Below are positions 9,578 through 18,734 of a stretch of DNA of 64,000 nt, one piece after another (position 1 is the first letter of the stretch; each line of letters begins with the position of its first letter). The stretch spans positions 372,001 through 436,000 of the forward strand of contig JAITUA010000015.1 of assembly GCA_031286615.1 (NCBI GenBank). Direction: 5' to 3'. This stretch comes from Chryseobacterium sp. Lineage in GTDB: Bacteria; Bacteroidota; Bacteroidia; Flavobacteriales; Weeksellaceae. The notes under the pieces were generated by a model. It was given only the letters and a program-made list of their open reading frames with translations. It was not told the DNA's origin and ran no database searches. A program made the position numbers and the translations under genes.

Positions 9578-10300
9578 ATGAATGTTAATCACACAGAACT
9601 TTCCGGTTATTTACATCTGTTCTGGCAGTTTTCCTGGCCACAGTGGATCATATTCAGTCTTGTCATTAACGTTTTTTTGTACCTGTTTTCTATAGGTTTA
9701 TATGTTTTTATTGAAAAAACTTGCCGTAAAAGTCAGCTGCAGGAAAAAAATCATCCTGTCACACGATCCGATTTTTACCTCAGCCTTTTTACTGTAATCT
9801 GTAACAGCTTTGTCATGCTGCTGGGAGTTTTCTTATGGAAAAACGGATGGATTGTGCTTGGACAAACCCAATCGGTAGTTGGGATAACAGTGGAAATCAT
9901 TGCTTTGCTTCTTTTGATGGATCTTCTGATGTATTTCTTTCATTATGGAGCCCATCTGCCTTTTATCTACAAAATTCTGCATAGAAAGCACCACGAGCAT
10001 GTAAGTACCAATTTTCTGAGCCTTTTCGTTCTGCATCCTTTTGAAACAATAGGATTTGGATTCATGATGCTTGTTTTACTCATCGGTTATGATTTCTCTG
10101 TAATTTCTATTTCCATCTATCTTTTGCTCAACCTTATCTGGGGAACCATAGGACATCTGAACAGAGAGTTTTTTCCGGCCTCATTTGATCGTTTATTCGT
10201 AGGAACAACAAGATTTCATAATCAGCATCATCTGGATGAAAGCAAAAATTTTGGATTTTATACTTCTATCTGGGACAGACTTTTTAGAACGTATAAGTAG
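9578..10300 (+). CDS. sterol desaturase / fatty acid hydroxylase family membrane protein
   Basis: 240 residues with about four hydrophobic membrane segments. The three histidine clusters of the membrane di-iron hydroxylase superfamily are present: FFHYGAH, HRKHHEH and HNQHH. These bind two irons and hydroxylate or desaturate a lipid chain with oxygen and an electron donor. The exact substrate (fatty acid, sterol-like or carotenoid) cannot be told from sequence. Start ATG at 9578, with an AAGGATGAAAGG purine stretch just upstream. It converges on the marR-type gene with only 10 bp between stops. Confidence 0.9.
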   Translation: MNVNHTELSGYLHLFWQFSWPQWIIFSLVINVFLYLFSIGLYVFIEKTCRKSQLQEKNHPVTRSDFYLSLFTVICNSFVMLLGVFLWKNGWIVLGQTQSVVGITVEIIALLLLMDLLMYFFHYGAHLPFIYKILHRKHHEHVSTNFLSLFVLHPFETIGFGFMMLVLLIGYDFSVISISIYLLLNLIWGTIGHLNREFFPASFDRLFVGTTRFHNQHHLDESKNFGFYTSIWDRLFRTYK

Positions 10301-10310
10301 GAGAGAAGTA

Positions 10311-10733
10311 TTATAATTTTACATGATTCAATACTTTATTTAACAGGTAATTAAAGCTTTCCAATTCCTTAGAAGTCAGTATGGAAGCTGTCTGTCCGGT
10401 AATGTTTTTACGGAAAGTTTCTGAATTTTCTATAATAAACCTTCCTTTATCCGTTACTGAAAGGTTGTATTTTCTATGATCTGTTTCCTGCTGTTTCTTA
10501 ATAATCAAATCATTGCTGATCAGAAATTTCAGCTGCTTCGAGATAGCTGCCTGGCTGATGTTAAATGCTGCTGAAATTTCCTTTCCTGTGGCTGTTTCTT
10601 TTCTTAAAATAAATTCAATGATATTATAATGAGCCGCTGTAACTCCATTGATATTTCCCCGGTTCATATGCGCCAGAATAAGGCATTGGAAATTTGTGAA
10701 TGTGTTAAAAAACTCTTTTTCAATGTGTTTCAT
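10311..10733 (-). CDS. MarR-family transcriptional regulator
   Basis: 140 residues with a winged helix-turn-helix at about 45-100 (KEISAAFNISQAAISKQLKF as the HTH, then the wing with DHRKYNLSVTDKGR). MarR dimers usually bind a palindrome in the shared promoter of a divergent gene and release it when a small phenolic or drug-like ligand binds. Such a palindrome lies at 10744-10774, between this start and the divergent UvrA2-like gene, so autoregulation and control of that gene are likely. Confidence 0.92.
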   Translation of the reverse strand: MKHIEKEFFNTFTNFQCLILAHMNRGNINGVTAAHYNIIEFILRKETATGKEISAAFNISQAAISKQLKFLISNDLIIKKQQETDHRKYNLSVTDKGRFIIENSETFRKNITGQTASILTSKELESFNYLLNKVLNHVKL

Positions 10734-10743
10734 GATAAATATA

Positions 10744-10774
10744 CTTAACTTAGTTAATTATTAACAAAGTTAAG
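10744..10774. promoter_or_regulatory. MarR operator palindrome
   Basis: A 31-bp near-perfect inverted repeat: CTTAACTTAGTTAAT, one centre base, then ATTAACAAAGTTAAG. There is a single mismatched pair. It fills most of the 51-bp gap between the divergent start codons, where a bound MarR dimer would block both promoters. Confidence 0.85.
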
Positions 10775-10784
10775 CATTTTAAAT

Positions 10785-13034
10785 ATGGAAAATATAGAAA
10801 TTACCAATGCCCGGCAAAATAATCTCAAAAATATTTCCATAAAAATTCCAAAATATAAGATCGTGGTTTTTACGGGAGTATCAGGATCCGGGAAGTCTTC
10901 ACTGGTTTTTGAAACCATTGGAGCAGAAGCTCAGAGACAGATTAATGAGACCCAGAACAGTTTTATCAGAAACCGTCTGCAGCACTACGGCCTGCCTGAT
11001 GTAGATAAAATTGAAAATTTGAATGTTCCTATCATCATCAATCAGAAGCGGCTAGGAGGAAATGCCAGATCTACAGTGGGAACGGCAGCTGATGTTTCAG
11101 CTTCCTTAAGGTTGTTGTTTTCGAGAATGGGAGAACCTTTTGTAGGATATTCTAACGTTTTTTCATTTAATCATCCACAGGGAATGTGCCCGGAATGTGA
11201 AGGACTGGGCTTTGTTCAGACTCTGGATGTGAATGCATTAATTGATCGTGAGAAATCTTTAGATGAAGGGGCTATCCGGTTTCCGACCTTTCAGCAGGGT
11301 GGGTGGCGTTTAACAAGATATACTTTGTCCGGCTATTTTGATAATGATAAAAAGCTGAAAGATTTTACCGAAAAAGAATGGGAAATTTTGTTGCATGCAC
11401 CGGAACATAAACCAAGGCATCCCAATAAAGAATGGGGAAAAACTGTAAAATATGAAGGCATTGTTCCAAGAATAGAAAAAGCGTTCCTGAAAAAAGATTC
11501 TAAAGAAAACATCACAAGAAAAGATGCCCTGAAAAATATTGTGATCACAAAAACCTGTCCGTTATGTGAGGGAAAACGATTGAATGAAAAAATACTGTCC
11601 TGTAAGATCGAAGGTAAAAATATTGCAGATTGTATGGCTCTTTCAGTAGATGAACTGCTTGAGTTTATTACTTCGTTGGATTCAAAGCAATATGAGGTTG
11701 TCATCAAAGAACTTTCGGCGAAACTGCAGAATATTATGACCATCGGTCTGCAGTATCTGACTCTTGACAGGAGCACCAACACCCTTTCCGGAGGAGAGTC
11801 TCAGCGTATAAAAATGGTGCGGAGTCTGGGAAACAGTCTGATAGATCTTTTATATATATTTGATGAGCCTAGCATTGGTCTTCATCCAAAAGATCTGCAA
11901 AATATTATTACTATTATACAGCAGATCAGGGATAAGGGAAATTCTGTCTTGATTGTAGAGCATGATCCGGATCTGATAAAAATGGCAGACCATATTATTG
12001 ATATAGGTCCGGGCTCAGGAAGAAACGGGGGAGAAGTGGTATATGAGGGAACATTTAAAAACTTAAAGACTTCAACCGGCAAAACAGGATCTTATTTTGC
12101 AAGGAAACCATTCATAAAACAAAAATTCAGAAAGTCTGATGGCTACCTTGAAATTAAAAATGCGAATAAGTATAATCTTAAAAATGTAACTGTAAATATC
12201 CCAACCGGAGTAATGACAGTCGTAACAGGAGTGGCGGGATCTGGCAAAAGTACTCTGATTAACCGTATTCTGCCCGAGCTTTATCCTGATGTGACCATTA
12301 TCGATCAATCTTTGTTCGCTGCAAGTGCCCGTTCCAATTTGCTTACATATCTGGGAATATCAGATATTGTACGTAAGCTTTTTGGACAATCTAATCATGT
12401 TTCAGATAAGCTGTTCAGCAGAAATAGTGAAGGAGCCTGTAAAAACTGTAAAGGATTGGGAATAGAAAAGATTGATCTTGCCTTTATGGACGATATTGAA
12501 CAGCCTTGTGAAGTTTGCGGAGGTTCGGGATTTGATCCTGATGTGCTGGAATATACATACAGTGGTAAAACGATTGTGGAAGTGATGAATATGACTGTTT
12601 CCGAAGCTGCCTCATTCTTTAAAGAAGAGCCTGTTCTCAAAAATTTTGACCTGCTGATACAGTTAGGGCTTGATTATCTGACTCTTGGACAAAGACTTGA
12701 TAGCTTTTCAGGAGGTGAAAGACAGCGCCTGAAACTGACAAGAGAACTGAAAAATACCAATCAGATTATTATTCTGGATGAGCCGAGTACAGGACTGCAT
12801 CCAAGTGATACACAAAAACTGCTGACTTTTTTTAATGGCCTTGTAGATCAGAATAATACACTGATTGTCATAGAGCACAATCTGGATATTATTTCACAGG
12901 CAGACTGGATTATTGATATGGGGCCAGGCGCAGGAAAATTTGGCGGGAAAGTATTGTTTGAAGGCACTCCGCCGGAGCTGTTGAAAAACAAAATATCATT
13001 CACTGCAGAGTTTCTGAAGAAGCATATTCAGTAA
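10785..13034 (+). CDS. UvrA-like ABC ATPase (UvrA2 / drug-resistance class)
   Basis: 749 residues, about 190 shorter than housekeeping UvrA. It has two ABC ATPase halves: Walker A GVSGSGKSS at about 31-39 and GVAGSGKST in the second half, with signatures LSGGESQRIK and FSGGERQRLK. Zinc-finger cysteines are kept (CPECEGLG, CPLCEG, CKNCKG, CEVCGG). The shorter length suggests loss of the UvrB-binding domain, as in UvrA2/DrrC-type proteins that protect DNA from intercalating drugs rather than perform normal excision repair. The divergent MarR regulator and operator support a drug-inducible role (inference). Confidence 0.9.
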   Translation: MENIEITNARQNNLKNISIKIPKYKIVVFTGVSGSGKSSLVFETIGAEAQRQINETQNSFIRNRLQHYGLPDVDKIENLNVPIIINQKRLGGNARSTVGTAADVSASLRLLFSRMGEPFVGYSNVFSFNHPQGMCPECEGLGFVQTLDVNALIDREKSLDEGAIRFPTFQQGGWRLTRYTLSGYFDNDKKLKDFTEKEWEILLHAPEHKPRHPNKEWGKTVKYEGIVPRIEKAFLKKDSKENITRKDALKNIVITKTCPLCEGKRLNEKILSCKIEGKNIADCMALSVDELLEFITSLDSKQYEVVIKELSAKLQNIMTIGLQYLTLDRSTNTLSGGESQRIKMVRSLGNSLIDLLYIFDEPSIGLHPKDLQNIITIIQQIRDKGNSVLIVEHDPDLIKMADHIIDIGPGSGRNGGEVVYEGTFKNLKTSTGKTGSYFARKPFIKQKFRKSDGYLEIKNANKYNLKNVTVNIPTGVMTVVTGVAGSGKSTLINRILPELYPDVTIIDQSLFAASARSNLLTYLGISDIVRKLFGQSNHVSDKLFSRNSEGACKNCKGLGIEKIDLAFMDDIEQPCEVCGGSGFDPDVLEYTYSGKTIVEVMNMTVSEAASFFKEEPVLKNFDLLIQLGLDYLTLGQRLDSFSGGERQRLKLTRELKNTNQIIILDEPSTGLHPSDTQKLLTFFNGLVDQNNTLIVIEHNLDIISQADWIIDMGPGAGKFGGKVLFEGTPPELLKNKISFTAEFLKKHIQ

Positions 13035-13046
13035 GCTAAAAAATGA

Positions 13047-13125
13047 AGAGTATTAAGTTGAACTGTATTGTCATTGCGAACCATAGGTGAAGCAATCTCA
13101 TGAATTTAGCCCAACTTAATACTCT
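13047..13125. repeat. palindromic intergenic element (MITE/REP-like), possible bidirectional terminator
   Basis: AGAGTATTAAGTTG (13047-13060) is exactly complementary to CAACTTAATACTCT (13112-13125). The loop carries the segment ATTGCGAACC with GAAGCAATCTCAT, a type of sequence I have seen repeated in flavobacterial intergenic regions. It lies between the convergent UvrA2-like and phytase genes and could end both transcripts. Confidence 0.65.
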
Positions 13126-13164
13126 TAAAACCTTATAGATCTTAATGGTTTAAAGGTTAATTTT

Positions 13165-14199
13165 TTATTTAACGGATTTCACAGCAGACTTAATGGCTTT
13201 TTCAACCATTCTCCAATCGTAAAAGTGAAATACTCTGCCATTGCTCATCGCAACGAAAACTCCTTTAGGAAATTTTGGACCTAAATTAACATTCGTTACC
13301 TCTGAACCGTCGCTTTCCATCGTAGAAACAGGGATTTCTGCAATTCTTCCTCTGGACTGATCTTCTCTTAAATAAACATTGAAGGTGTCATTCTGCTGAT
13401 TGGAAACCAGAATATATCCTTTTCCTTTAGAAGTAGGGTAGATTGAAATTCCCTCCACATCAGATTTAAAATCACCTTTCCCGAAAACTGATAGTTCTTC
13501 ATTTCCTTTCTCCGGATCTGCATAATATTTGTGAACCCCAAACTGTTCATCAGAATAATAGATATAGCCCATTTCATTATCTGCAGCAATACTTTCAATC
13601 TCTTTCAATCCGCTGTATTTCCCGAATTTACGAACAACTTCTCCTGTAATGGCACTATTCTTTTCAATCAGTTTATATTGCCAAAGGTAGCCGTCAGCCG
13701 GTCCTGATTTTCTTCCCACAATGACAAATATTTCTTCTGTCTGCGGATTTTTATATAGAGAAACTCCCATCGGACCGCGTTCGGATTCTCCGTCAAATAC
13801 AGAGATTTCTCCAATTTCTTTCAGCTCAGGAAGCGTATATAGCTTTACTTTATTGGTTTCCCTTTCCGTTACGGCAGCAATATCTGTTTTTTTACCATTC
13901 AGCATAAAACCATATTCCAGATCAACGTTGTTGGGGCGTTTCAATCCTAAAACCTTATTGATGATTTTTCCGTTAAGGTCAAAAGCGTATAATCCTCCGT
14001 TGGTATCTTTATCAGTTCCGATGATAATGCTTTTTGAGGCATCCTGTGGATTGATCCATATAGCGGGATCATCCGTATCATGAACTACAGTTTCTGTAAT
14101 AACAGCTGGTTTTAATTTTTCTGCTAAATTTTTCTGCCCTGTACAGTTCATCACAAAAGGAAGAACTGAAAGAGCCAGTATATAATGTATGTTTTTCAT
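13165..14199 (-). CDS. beta-propeller phytase (3-phytase) lipoprotein
   Basis: 344 residues with a lipobox-like signal (VMNC, Cys19). Beta-propeller phytase hallmarks are HDTDDPAIWINP at the start of the domain, NGGLYAFDLNGK, and EIESIAADNEMGYIYYSDEQ, which carries the acidic residues that bind calcium and phosphate. The enzyme releases phosphate from calcium-phytate. It starts only 6 bp after the TonB receptor stop, so both are one operon: the receptor likely imports a product of phytate breakdown or the phytate itself, and the phytase is anchored at the envelope. Confidence 0.93.
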   Translation of the reverse strand: MKNIHYILALSVLPFVMNCTGQKNLAEKLKPAVITETVVHDTDDPAIWINPQDASKSIIIGTDKDTNGGLYAFDLNGKIINKVLGLKRPNNVDLEYGFMLNGKKTDIAAVTERETNKVKLYTLPELKEIGEISVFDGESERGPMGVSLYKNPQTEEIFVIVGRKSGPADGYLWQYKLIEKNSAITGEVVRKFGKYSGLKEIESIAADNEMGYIYYSDEQFGVHKYYADPEKGNEELSVFGKGDFKSDVEGISIYPTSKGKGYILVSNQQNDTFNVYLREDQSRGRIAEIPVSTMESDGSEVTNVNLGPKFPKGVFVAMSNGRVFHFYDWRMVEKAIKSAVKSVK

Positions 14200-14205
14200 G
14201 TGTAT

Positions 14206-17016
14206 TTAAAAATCAAATTTCACCCCCATTGTAAACCTTGGTCTGTAATATTCTGCCTGGGCGGTTCTGCTCTGGATTCCCTGGTAGTATCTTAACGGTT
14301 GATTCGTCAGATTATTGGCTTCTGCAAAAACTCTGAGCTGGCTTGTAATTTTGTAGGAAGCATTGGCATCAAGGAAAAACTGTTTATCATAATAACGGTC
14401 GTCAAAGGCTTTTCCTCCCAGTTCATCAATATAATGAGACGCATAGTTCATAGAAACTCTGGCTGAAAAACGTTTGTTTTCCCAAGAAAGAGATCCGTTG
14501 AACATATGAGGAGCGGCTCCCGGGAATCCTACATCTGTTCTTTCAATACCTTCTTCATTGGTAATTCCTTTTGCTTTGGATTTCGTGTACGTATAGTTTA
14601 CATACACTCCAAGACCCTTCCAGAAAGCTCCGGGGATGAAGTCAAGCTGTCTTTGTAAAGCTACTTCAAACCCATAAATATCTACATTGTCACCATTACG
14701 CTGCTGGGTAAATTTCCAGTTGCTTTCCCCTGCAGGAATTGGATTGGATTGTCCTGCAAAATCATTCGCAAAATCATTTGCCGTATAATTTCTTTGAGAA
14801 TAGGTGTAAATAAAGTTATTCAGGTTTTTATAAAAAATACCTCCGGAAAGTATCCCTACAGACTTAAAGTACTTTTCTGCCATAAAATCAAAATTATACG
14901 CATAGGTTGCTTTTAAGTTCGGGTTTCCGGCAGCTACAATCTCGTCTTCTGAAATAACATTAAGGTAAGGAACCAATGAATAATAATTCGGGCGGGCAAG
15001 AGCTGTGGTAAATGCTGCACGAAGCACAAGATCCTGCATCGGAACATATTTAAAGGAAATATTCGGAAGAACATTCGTATAAGTATTCGTATTATTGATT
15101 TTTCCTACCAGATCTTCTTCATTCATTACATAATTTCCGGTGTAATCGATGTTGGTTGTTTCAATACGAGCTCCAACGATCATGGATAATTTATCATTAA
15201 AATCCTGATCCCAACGGATATAACCTGCATAAATCTGCTCTTTCGCATTATAATTGCTTGAAAGATATTTCTCAGGCTTTAATTTACCATTAAACAAAGC
15301 AGGATTGAATAAATCCAGCCCTCCAAGGAAAGAAGGGTCAACGAATGTTCCCGGAACATAATTTCCCGGCTGGAAGTTCTGACCGTCAAGATGTATTGTA
15401 GGAACAGATAAAAGGCTTCCCATAGTGTTCACAGGAGTAAAAGCATAGAAATCATTTTCTCTTTCTTTTTTCTTCAGACGCATACGGAAACCGGTACGAA
15501 GACGCCCTTTCTGGCCATCAATTACAGAAAATGGAAAACGTACATTCACTTTTGCGCCCAGTTCCTTCTCCTGTGTAAAGTTATTGGCATCCGAAAGGTC
15601 ACTCAGTTTATAACTTCCTAAATTATCCGCAGCAAGGAGATTGAACATCGGTTTTTCAGGATTACTAAGGTCAGGAGAGAAATTCATTTTGCTGTTTTCA
15701 AACTCAATATAACGCTGATGAGGCTTATCTTCGCTTGCAATTGCATAGTTTACCGACCAGTCCAGATCTACTTTAGAACCTAATAAATGTTCCCCTCTTA
15801 GAGCATAGTTCTGAACTTTTTGTTTCTCAAGACGGGTATTGTCATTATCAGCATCACCACCTTTATTTTGTCTTGTGATACTTCCTTTCCAGTCTGTAAT
15901 CTCGGTTTCATCGGCGTTATAGACCGGTTTTATTTTGTATCCTAAAGCCAGCCTGGTTTCTTTATCATTTCTGAAATTATACATTGCAGAAGCGTAGATC
16001 TTGTTTTTGGAGTTGAATTCATAATCCATATTAAGATCAAAACTATGTCTGATACGGTGCTCATTGTAATAACGGACTCCCATTTTACTTACATAAACGG
16101 TCTGTGCAGGGTCGTTTGCCTGGCTCCACACCGGTTCTATATTATCAGAACCAAAATTATTGTTGTTATAAGAGAAACTGAATACAGCCCCTAGTTTTTT
16201 ATCTAGAAATCGGTTTCCATATACAAATCCGGCAGTATAATTTCCTTTTTCACGGATCGGATTGTATCCTCCCGCAACAGTTGCAGAAATCCTTTGTCCG
16301 TTCGGGGAAGCTCTGGTAATAAGGTTTACAGAACCTCCGATGGCATCAGCATCCATATCCGGGGTCAAGGTTTTATTAACCTCAATCGTGGAGATCATAT
16401 CAGAAGGAATCAGGTCCATCTGTACATTACGGTTATCTCCTTCAGCAGAGGGAATTCTGTCCCCATTCAGCGTAACAGAGTTAAGGTTGGGAGCCAGCCC
16501 TCTGATAATAAGATTTCTGGCCTCTCCCTGGTCATTCTGTATGGTAACTCCCGGCACACGTTTCAAAGCATCCCCGATATTGGCATCAGGAAAACGCCCG
16601 ATCTGATCAGAAGAAATGACATTAGTAATATTGGCGTTGTTCTTTTGCTTGTTTAAAGCTCTCGCCTGATTCTTTAAAGTAGCTCCAGATACTACAATTG
16701 CAGCAATAGAGTTTTCTTTTTTGTCGAAAATAATATTCTGGCGGGTATTTTTCTCACTTTCAACTGTTACGTTGTATTCATGAACACCATACCCAAGATA
16801 ATCAATTTTCATGGTATAACTTCCCGGAGGAACATTCAGGAAAACAAAGTTTCCGTGCTCATCTGAGGTTGTATATATATTTCCCGGACTTAGAGAGATC
16901 TTGGCTCCAGGCAGGGCAATTTTAGAATCGTCATTGATGTTTCCGGACAAAGATCCGGTTTGCGCATAGAAAAAAATAGAGGCACAAAACAAAACAGATG
17001 TAAAAATTTTCTTCAC
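14206..17016 (-). CDS. TonB-dependent receptor of the phytase operon
   Basis: 936 residues. It has a signal peptide (about 1-18), a carboxypeptidase-regulatory-like domain (about 20-105), a plug with the typical RFPDANIGDALKRVPGVTI and NLIIRGLAPNLNSVTLNG segments, and a barrel ending MGVKFDF. There is no STN domain, unlike the receptor at the left end of the window, so it is an importer rather than a transducer. Start is a GTG at 17014-17016 with AAAAGGAAAA just upstream. A possible minus-strand -7 element TAATTTTG lies at 17044-17051. The phytase gene follows in the same operon. Confidence 0.92.
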   Translation of the reverse strand: MKKIFTSVLFCASIFFYAQTGSLSGNINDDSKIALPGAKISLSPGNIYTTSDEHGNFVFLNVPPGSYTMKIDYLGYGVHEYNVTVESEKNTRQNIIFDKKENSIAAIVVSGATLKNQARALNKQKNNANITNVISSDQIGRFPDANIGDALKRVPGVTIQNDQGEARNLIIRGLAPNLNSVTLNGDRIPSAEGDNRNVQMDLIPSDMISTIEVNKTLTPDMDADAIGGSVNLITRASPNGQRISATVAGGYNPIREKGNYTAGFVYGNRFLDKKLGAVFSFSYNNNNFGSDNIEPVWSQANDPAQTVYVSKMGVRYYNEHRIRHSFDLNMDYEFNSKNKIYASAMYNFRNDKETRLALGYKIKPVYNADETEITDWKGSITRQNKGGDADNDNTRLEKQKVQNYALRGEHLLGSKVDLDWSVNYAIASEDKPHQRYIEFENSKMNFSPDLSNPEKPMFNLLAADNLGSYKLSDLSDANNFTQEKELGAKVNVRFPFSVIDGQKGRLRTGFRMRLKKKERENDFYAFTPVNTMGSLLSVPTIHLDGQNFQPGNYVPGTFVDPSFLGGLDLFNPALFNGKLKPEKYLSSNYNAKEQIYAGYIRWDQDFNDKLSMIVGARIETTNIDYTGNYVMNEEDLVGKINNTNTYTNVLPNISFKYVPMQDLVLRAAFTTALARPNYYSLVPYLNVISEDEIVAAGNPNLKATYAYNFDFMAEKYFKSVGILSGGIFYKNLNNFIYTYSQRNYTANDFANDFAGQSNPIPAGESNWKFTQQRNGDNVDIYGFEVALQRQLDFIPGAFWKGLGVYVNYTYTKSKAKGITNEEGIERTDVGFPGAAPHMFNGSLSWENKRFSARVSMNYASHYIDELGGKAFDDRYYDKQFFLDANASYKITSQLRVFAEANNLTNQPLRYYQGIQSRTAQAEYYRPRFTMGVKFDF

Positions 17017-17043
17017 TTTTCCTTTTTTAGATAAAAATCACAA

Positions 17044-17051
17044 CAAAATTA
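17044..17051 (-). promoter_or_regulatory. possible -7 element for the TonB receptor/phytase operon
   Basis: On the minus strand this reads TAATTTTG, matching the Bacteroidota TAnnTTTG consensus, 27 bp upstream of the GTG start. A clear TTG -33 box is not seen at the normal distance. Confidence 0.4.
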
Positions 17052-17149
17052 AACGACTGTTTGGAAAAGGAGTTGAAGAGAAAATTAAGTGTTTCTTAAG
17101 AATTGTTAATATACAAACTGAGTTTTGTAAAGCAATACACTCCTGTCAT

Positions 17150-17533
17150 CTACATTTCAGACCCTAGATTTTTTTCAGTATGATTTCCCTCTACCAATAA
17201 TGTCAGTTCATCACACCGTATTATCTTATGATCCTGAATGGTAAATTCTGCCAATACTTTATGTAGAACTCTGGTCCCATCTTTTAATATAGATTTCGCA
17301 GTGTGGTTGGTAAATATGATATTCCCGTTTTCTGCATAATTAATGATCTCGAGTTTTTGTTCCGCTACTTTTTCTTTAAGCTTTTTGATATGCAGGACAA
17401 ACTCGTCATAGTTCAGCTGGCTATGATCTACAAACTGAGTATATTCTTTTGAAAAATATTTTTCAATTAATGATTCGTCAAATACAGGGTTTTCTAATAC
17501 TTCTTTGAATACCTGCTGGATAAAATGTTTCAT
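17150..17533 (-). CDS. NTF2-like / SnoaL-like small protein
   Basis: The ATG at 17533 was preferred to an in-frame TTG at 17554; the product is 127 residues. The pattern of N-terminal helices (FIQQVFKEVLENPVFDESLI, FVDHSQLNYDEFVLHIKKLK) followed by strands is typical of the NTF2 cone fold (GNIIFTNHTAKSILKDGT, EFTIQDHKIIRCDELTLLV). Such proteins are small-molecule binders or isomerase-like enzymes, but the active-site ligand cannot be read here. The Crp/Fnr-type regulator gene lies immediately upstream on the same strand (67 bp gap), suggesting they form a unit. Confidence 0.75.
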   Translation of the reverse strand: MKHFIQQVFKEVLENPVFDESLIEKYFSKEYTQFVDHSQLNYDEFVLHIKKLKEKVAEQKLEIINYAENGNIIFTNHTAKSILKDGTRVLHKVLAEFTIQDHKIIRCDELTLLVEGNHTEKNLGSEM

Positions 17534-17600
17534 AACTTTATTATTTTGAAACAAAATTACCTTACAGATTGATGACTGAACGATAACAATTGTAAAGAAA

Positions 17601-18134
17601 TTACCTGCGGTTTCGTATTCTGCTTAATGAAACACTTGTAATACCAAGATAAGAGGCAATATAATGCTGTGGAAATCGTAGAAGCAGCTCTGGTCTGTTT
17701 TTAAGAAGCTGTTCGTATCTGTTCTGAGGAGAATCTTTAATAAAGGAGATCAGACGTTTATTGATTTCACTGAAACGTTTGTAAAAAAGCGGATGAAAAG
17801 TATGCTGAAACTCCTGATCTTCCATAAGTTTTCGAAAAGTATCAATATGCAGTTCATACACTGTAGAAGGCTCTAATGTTTCAATAACAAATTCACTGCG
17901 CGTACCATTCAGGAAACTGTCAAAAGATGAAACAGCTTGATTTTCCGTTATAAACTCCAATGTAATTTCTTTTCCGTCCTGATAGAAAAACTCTCTTAAT
18001 GCTCCGCTTTTTACCAAAAACATTCTGTCTGAAACTTTTCCCTCATCAAGCAGTATTGTTTTAGCAGGATAGGTAACTACCTCTGATAAATGAAGATCTG
18101 TTTTTAAAAAAGAATAAATATCAGGAATGTCCAT
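17601..18134 (-). CDS. Crp/Fnr-family transcriptional regulator
   Basis: 177 residues. An N-terminal cyclic-nucleotide-binding-like beta roll (about 10-110; KTILLDEGKVSDRMFLVKSG) is followed by a C-terminal helix-turn-helix (HYIASYLGITSVSLSRIRNR) at the very end. The short C-terminus is usual for the Bacteroidota members of this family. Cyclic-nucleotide contacts are not conserved well enough to assign a ligand. It lies in a minus-strand run after a TetR gene (12 bp gap), suggesting co-transcription. Confidence 0.9.
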   Translation of the reverse strand: MDIPDIYSFLKTDLHLSEVVTYPAKTILLDEGKVSDRMFLVKSGALREFFYQDGKEITLEFITENQAVSSFDSFLNGTRSEFVIETLEPSTVYELHIDTFRKLMEDQEFQHTFHPLFYKRFSEINKRLISFIKDSPQNRYEQLLKNRPELLLRFPQHYIASYLGITSVSLSRIRNRR

Positions 18135-18146
18135 ATTTTGAAAGGA

Positions 18147-18683
18147 TTAATGTGAAGACTTGAGTATCTCCTGCACGATAATTTTAGATTTTTCTATCAA
18201 ATCATTGGATCTGTATAGCTGACTTGTAAGTATCGAGCTTTCAAAAAGAAGGTAAATATGGGCTGCTGCAATATCGTTTTGGATATCTTCGTTGAAGGAT
18301 TCTCTCAGCTTATTTTTATGATATCGGATTACTTTATGAATTTCTTCCTTATCAGCAGGAATTTCAGATAAAATATTCAGAAAGCTGCATCCTCTGAAGT
18401 CTTCTCTTTTATTCATATCAACCAGAAAATCAAACGATTTCAGGATCTTTTCCTGTACTGTTTTTGTTTCTGATGTAAACTGTTCAAGTTCAGAAACCCA
18501 GTAGTCATATCTTTTATTGAGAAATTCAATGCAAAGTTCATCTTTAGATCTGAAATGCTGATAAAAACTTGCCTTTGATACTTTTGCCTCTTCAATGACC
18601 TGATTAATGCCTGTATTGTTGTAGCCCTGTCTATGGAAGAGGACCATAGCGGTGCTTAGTATTCTTTCGCGAGGTCGGGGCAT
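18147..18683 (-). CDS. TetR/AcrR-family transcriptional regulator
   Basis: 178 residues. The N-terminal HTH is classic: GYNNTGINQVIEEAKVSKAS followed by FYQHFRSKDELC. The C-terminal part is the ligand-binding helical bundle. It is followed by the Crp/Fnr gene after 12 bp, an uncommon pairing of two one-component regulators in one transcript. The target and ligand are unknown; the NTF2-like gene downstream is one candidate target. Confidence 0.92.
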   Translation of the reverse strand: MPRPRERILSTAMVLFHRQGYNNTGINQVIEEAKVSKASFYQHFRSKDELCIEFLNKRYDYWVSELEQFTSETKTVQEKILKSFDFLVDMNKREDFRGCSFLNILSEIPADKEEIHKVIRYHKNKLRESFNEDIQNDIAAAHIYLLFESSILTSQLYRSNDLIEKSKIIVQEILKSSH

Positions 18684-18734
18684 AGTTTAAGATTTTCCAC
18701 AAATGTAAACAAAATATGAACAGACCGGTATATT

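Noticed and set aside
14206-17016. SusC-type receptor for glycans
   Set aside because: No SusD-like gene beside it, and the phytase partner gives a better explanation.
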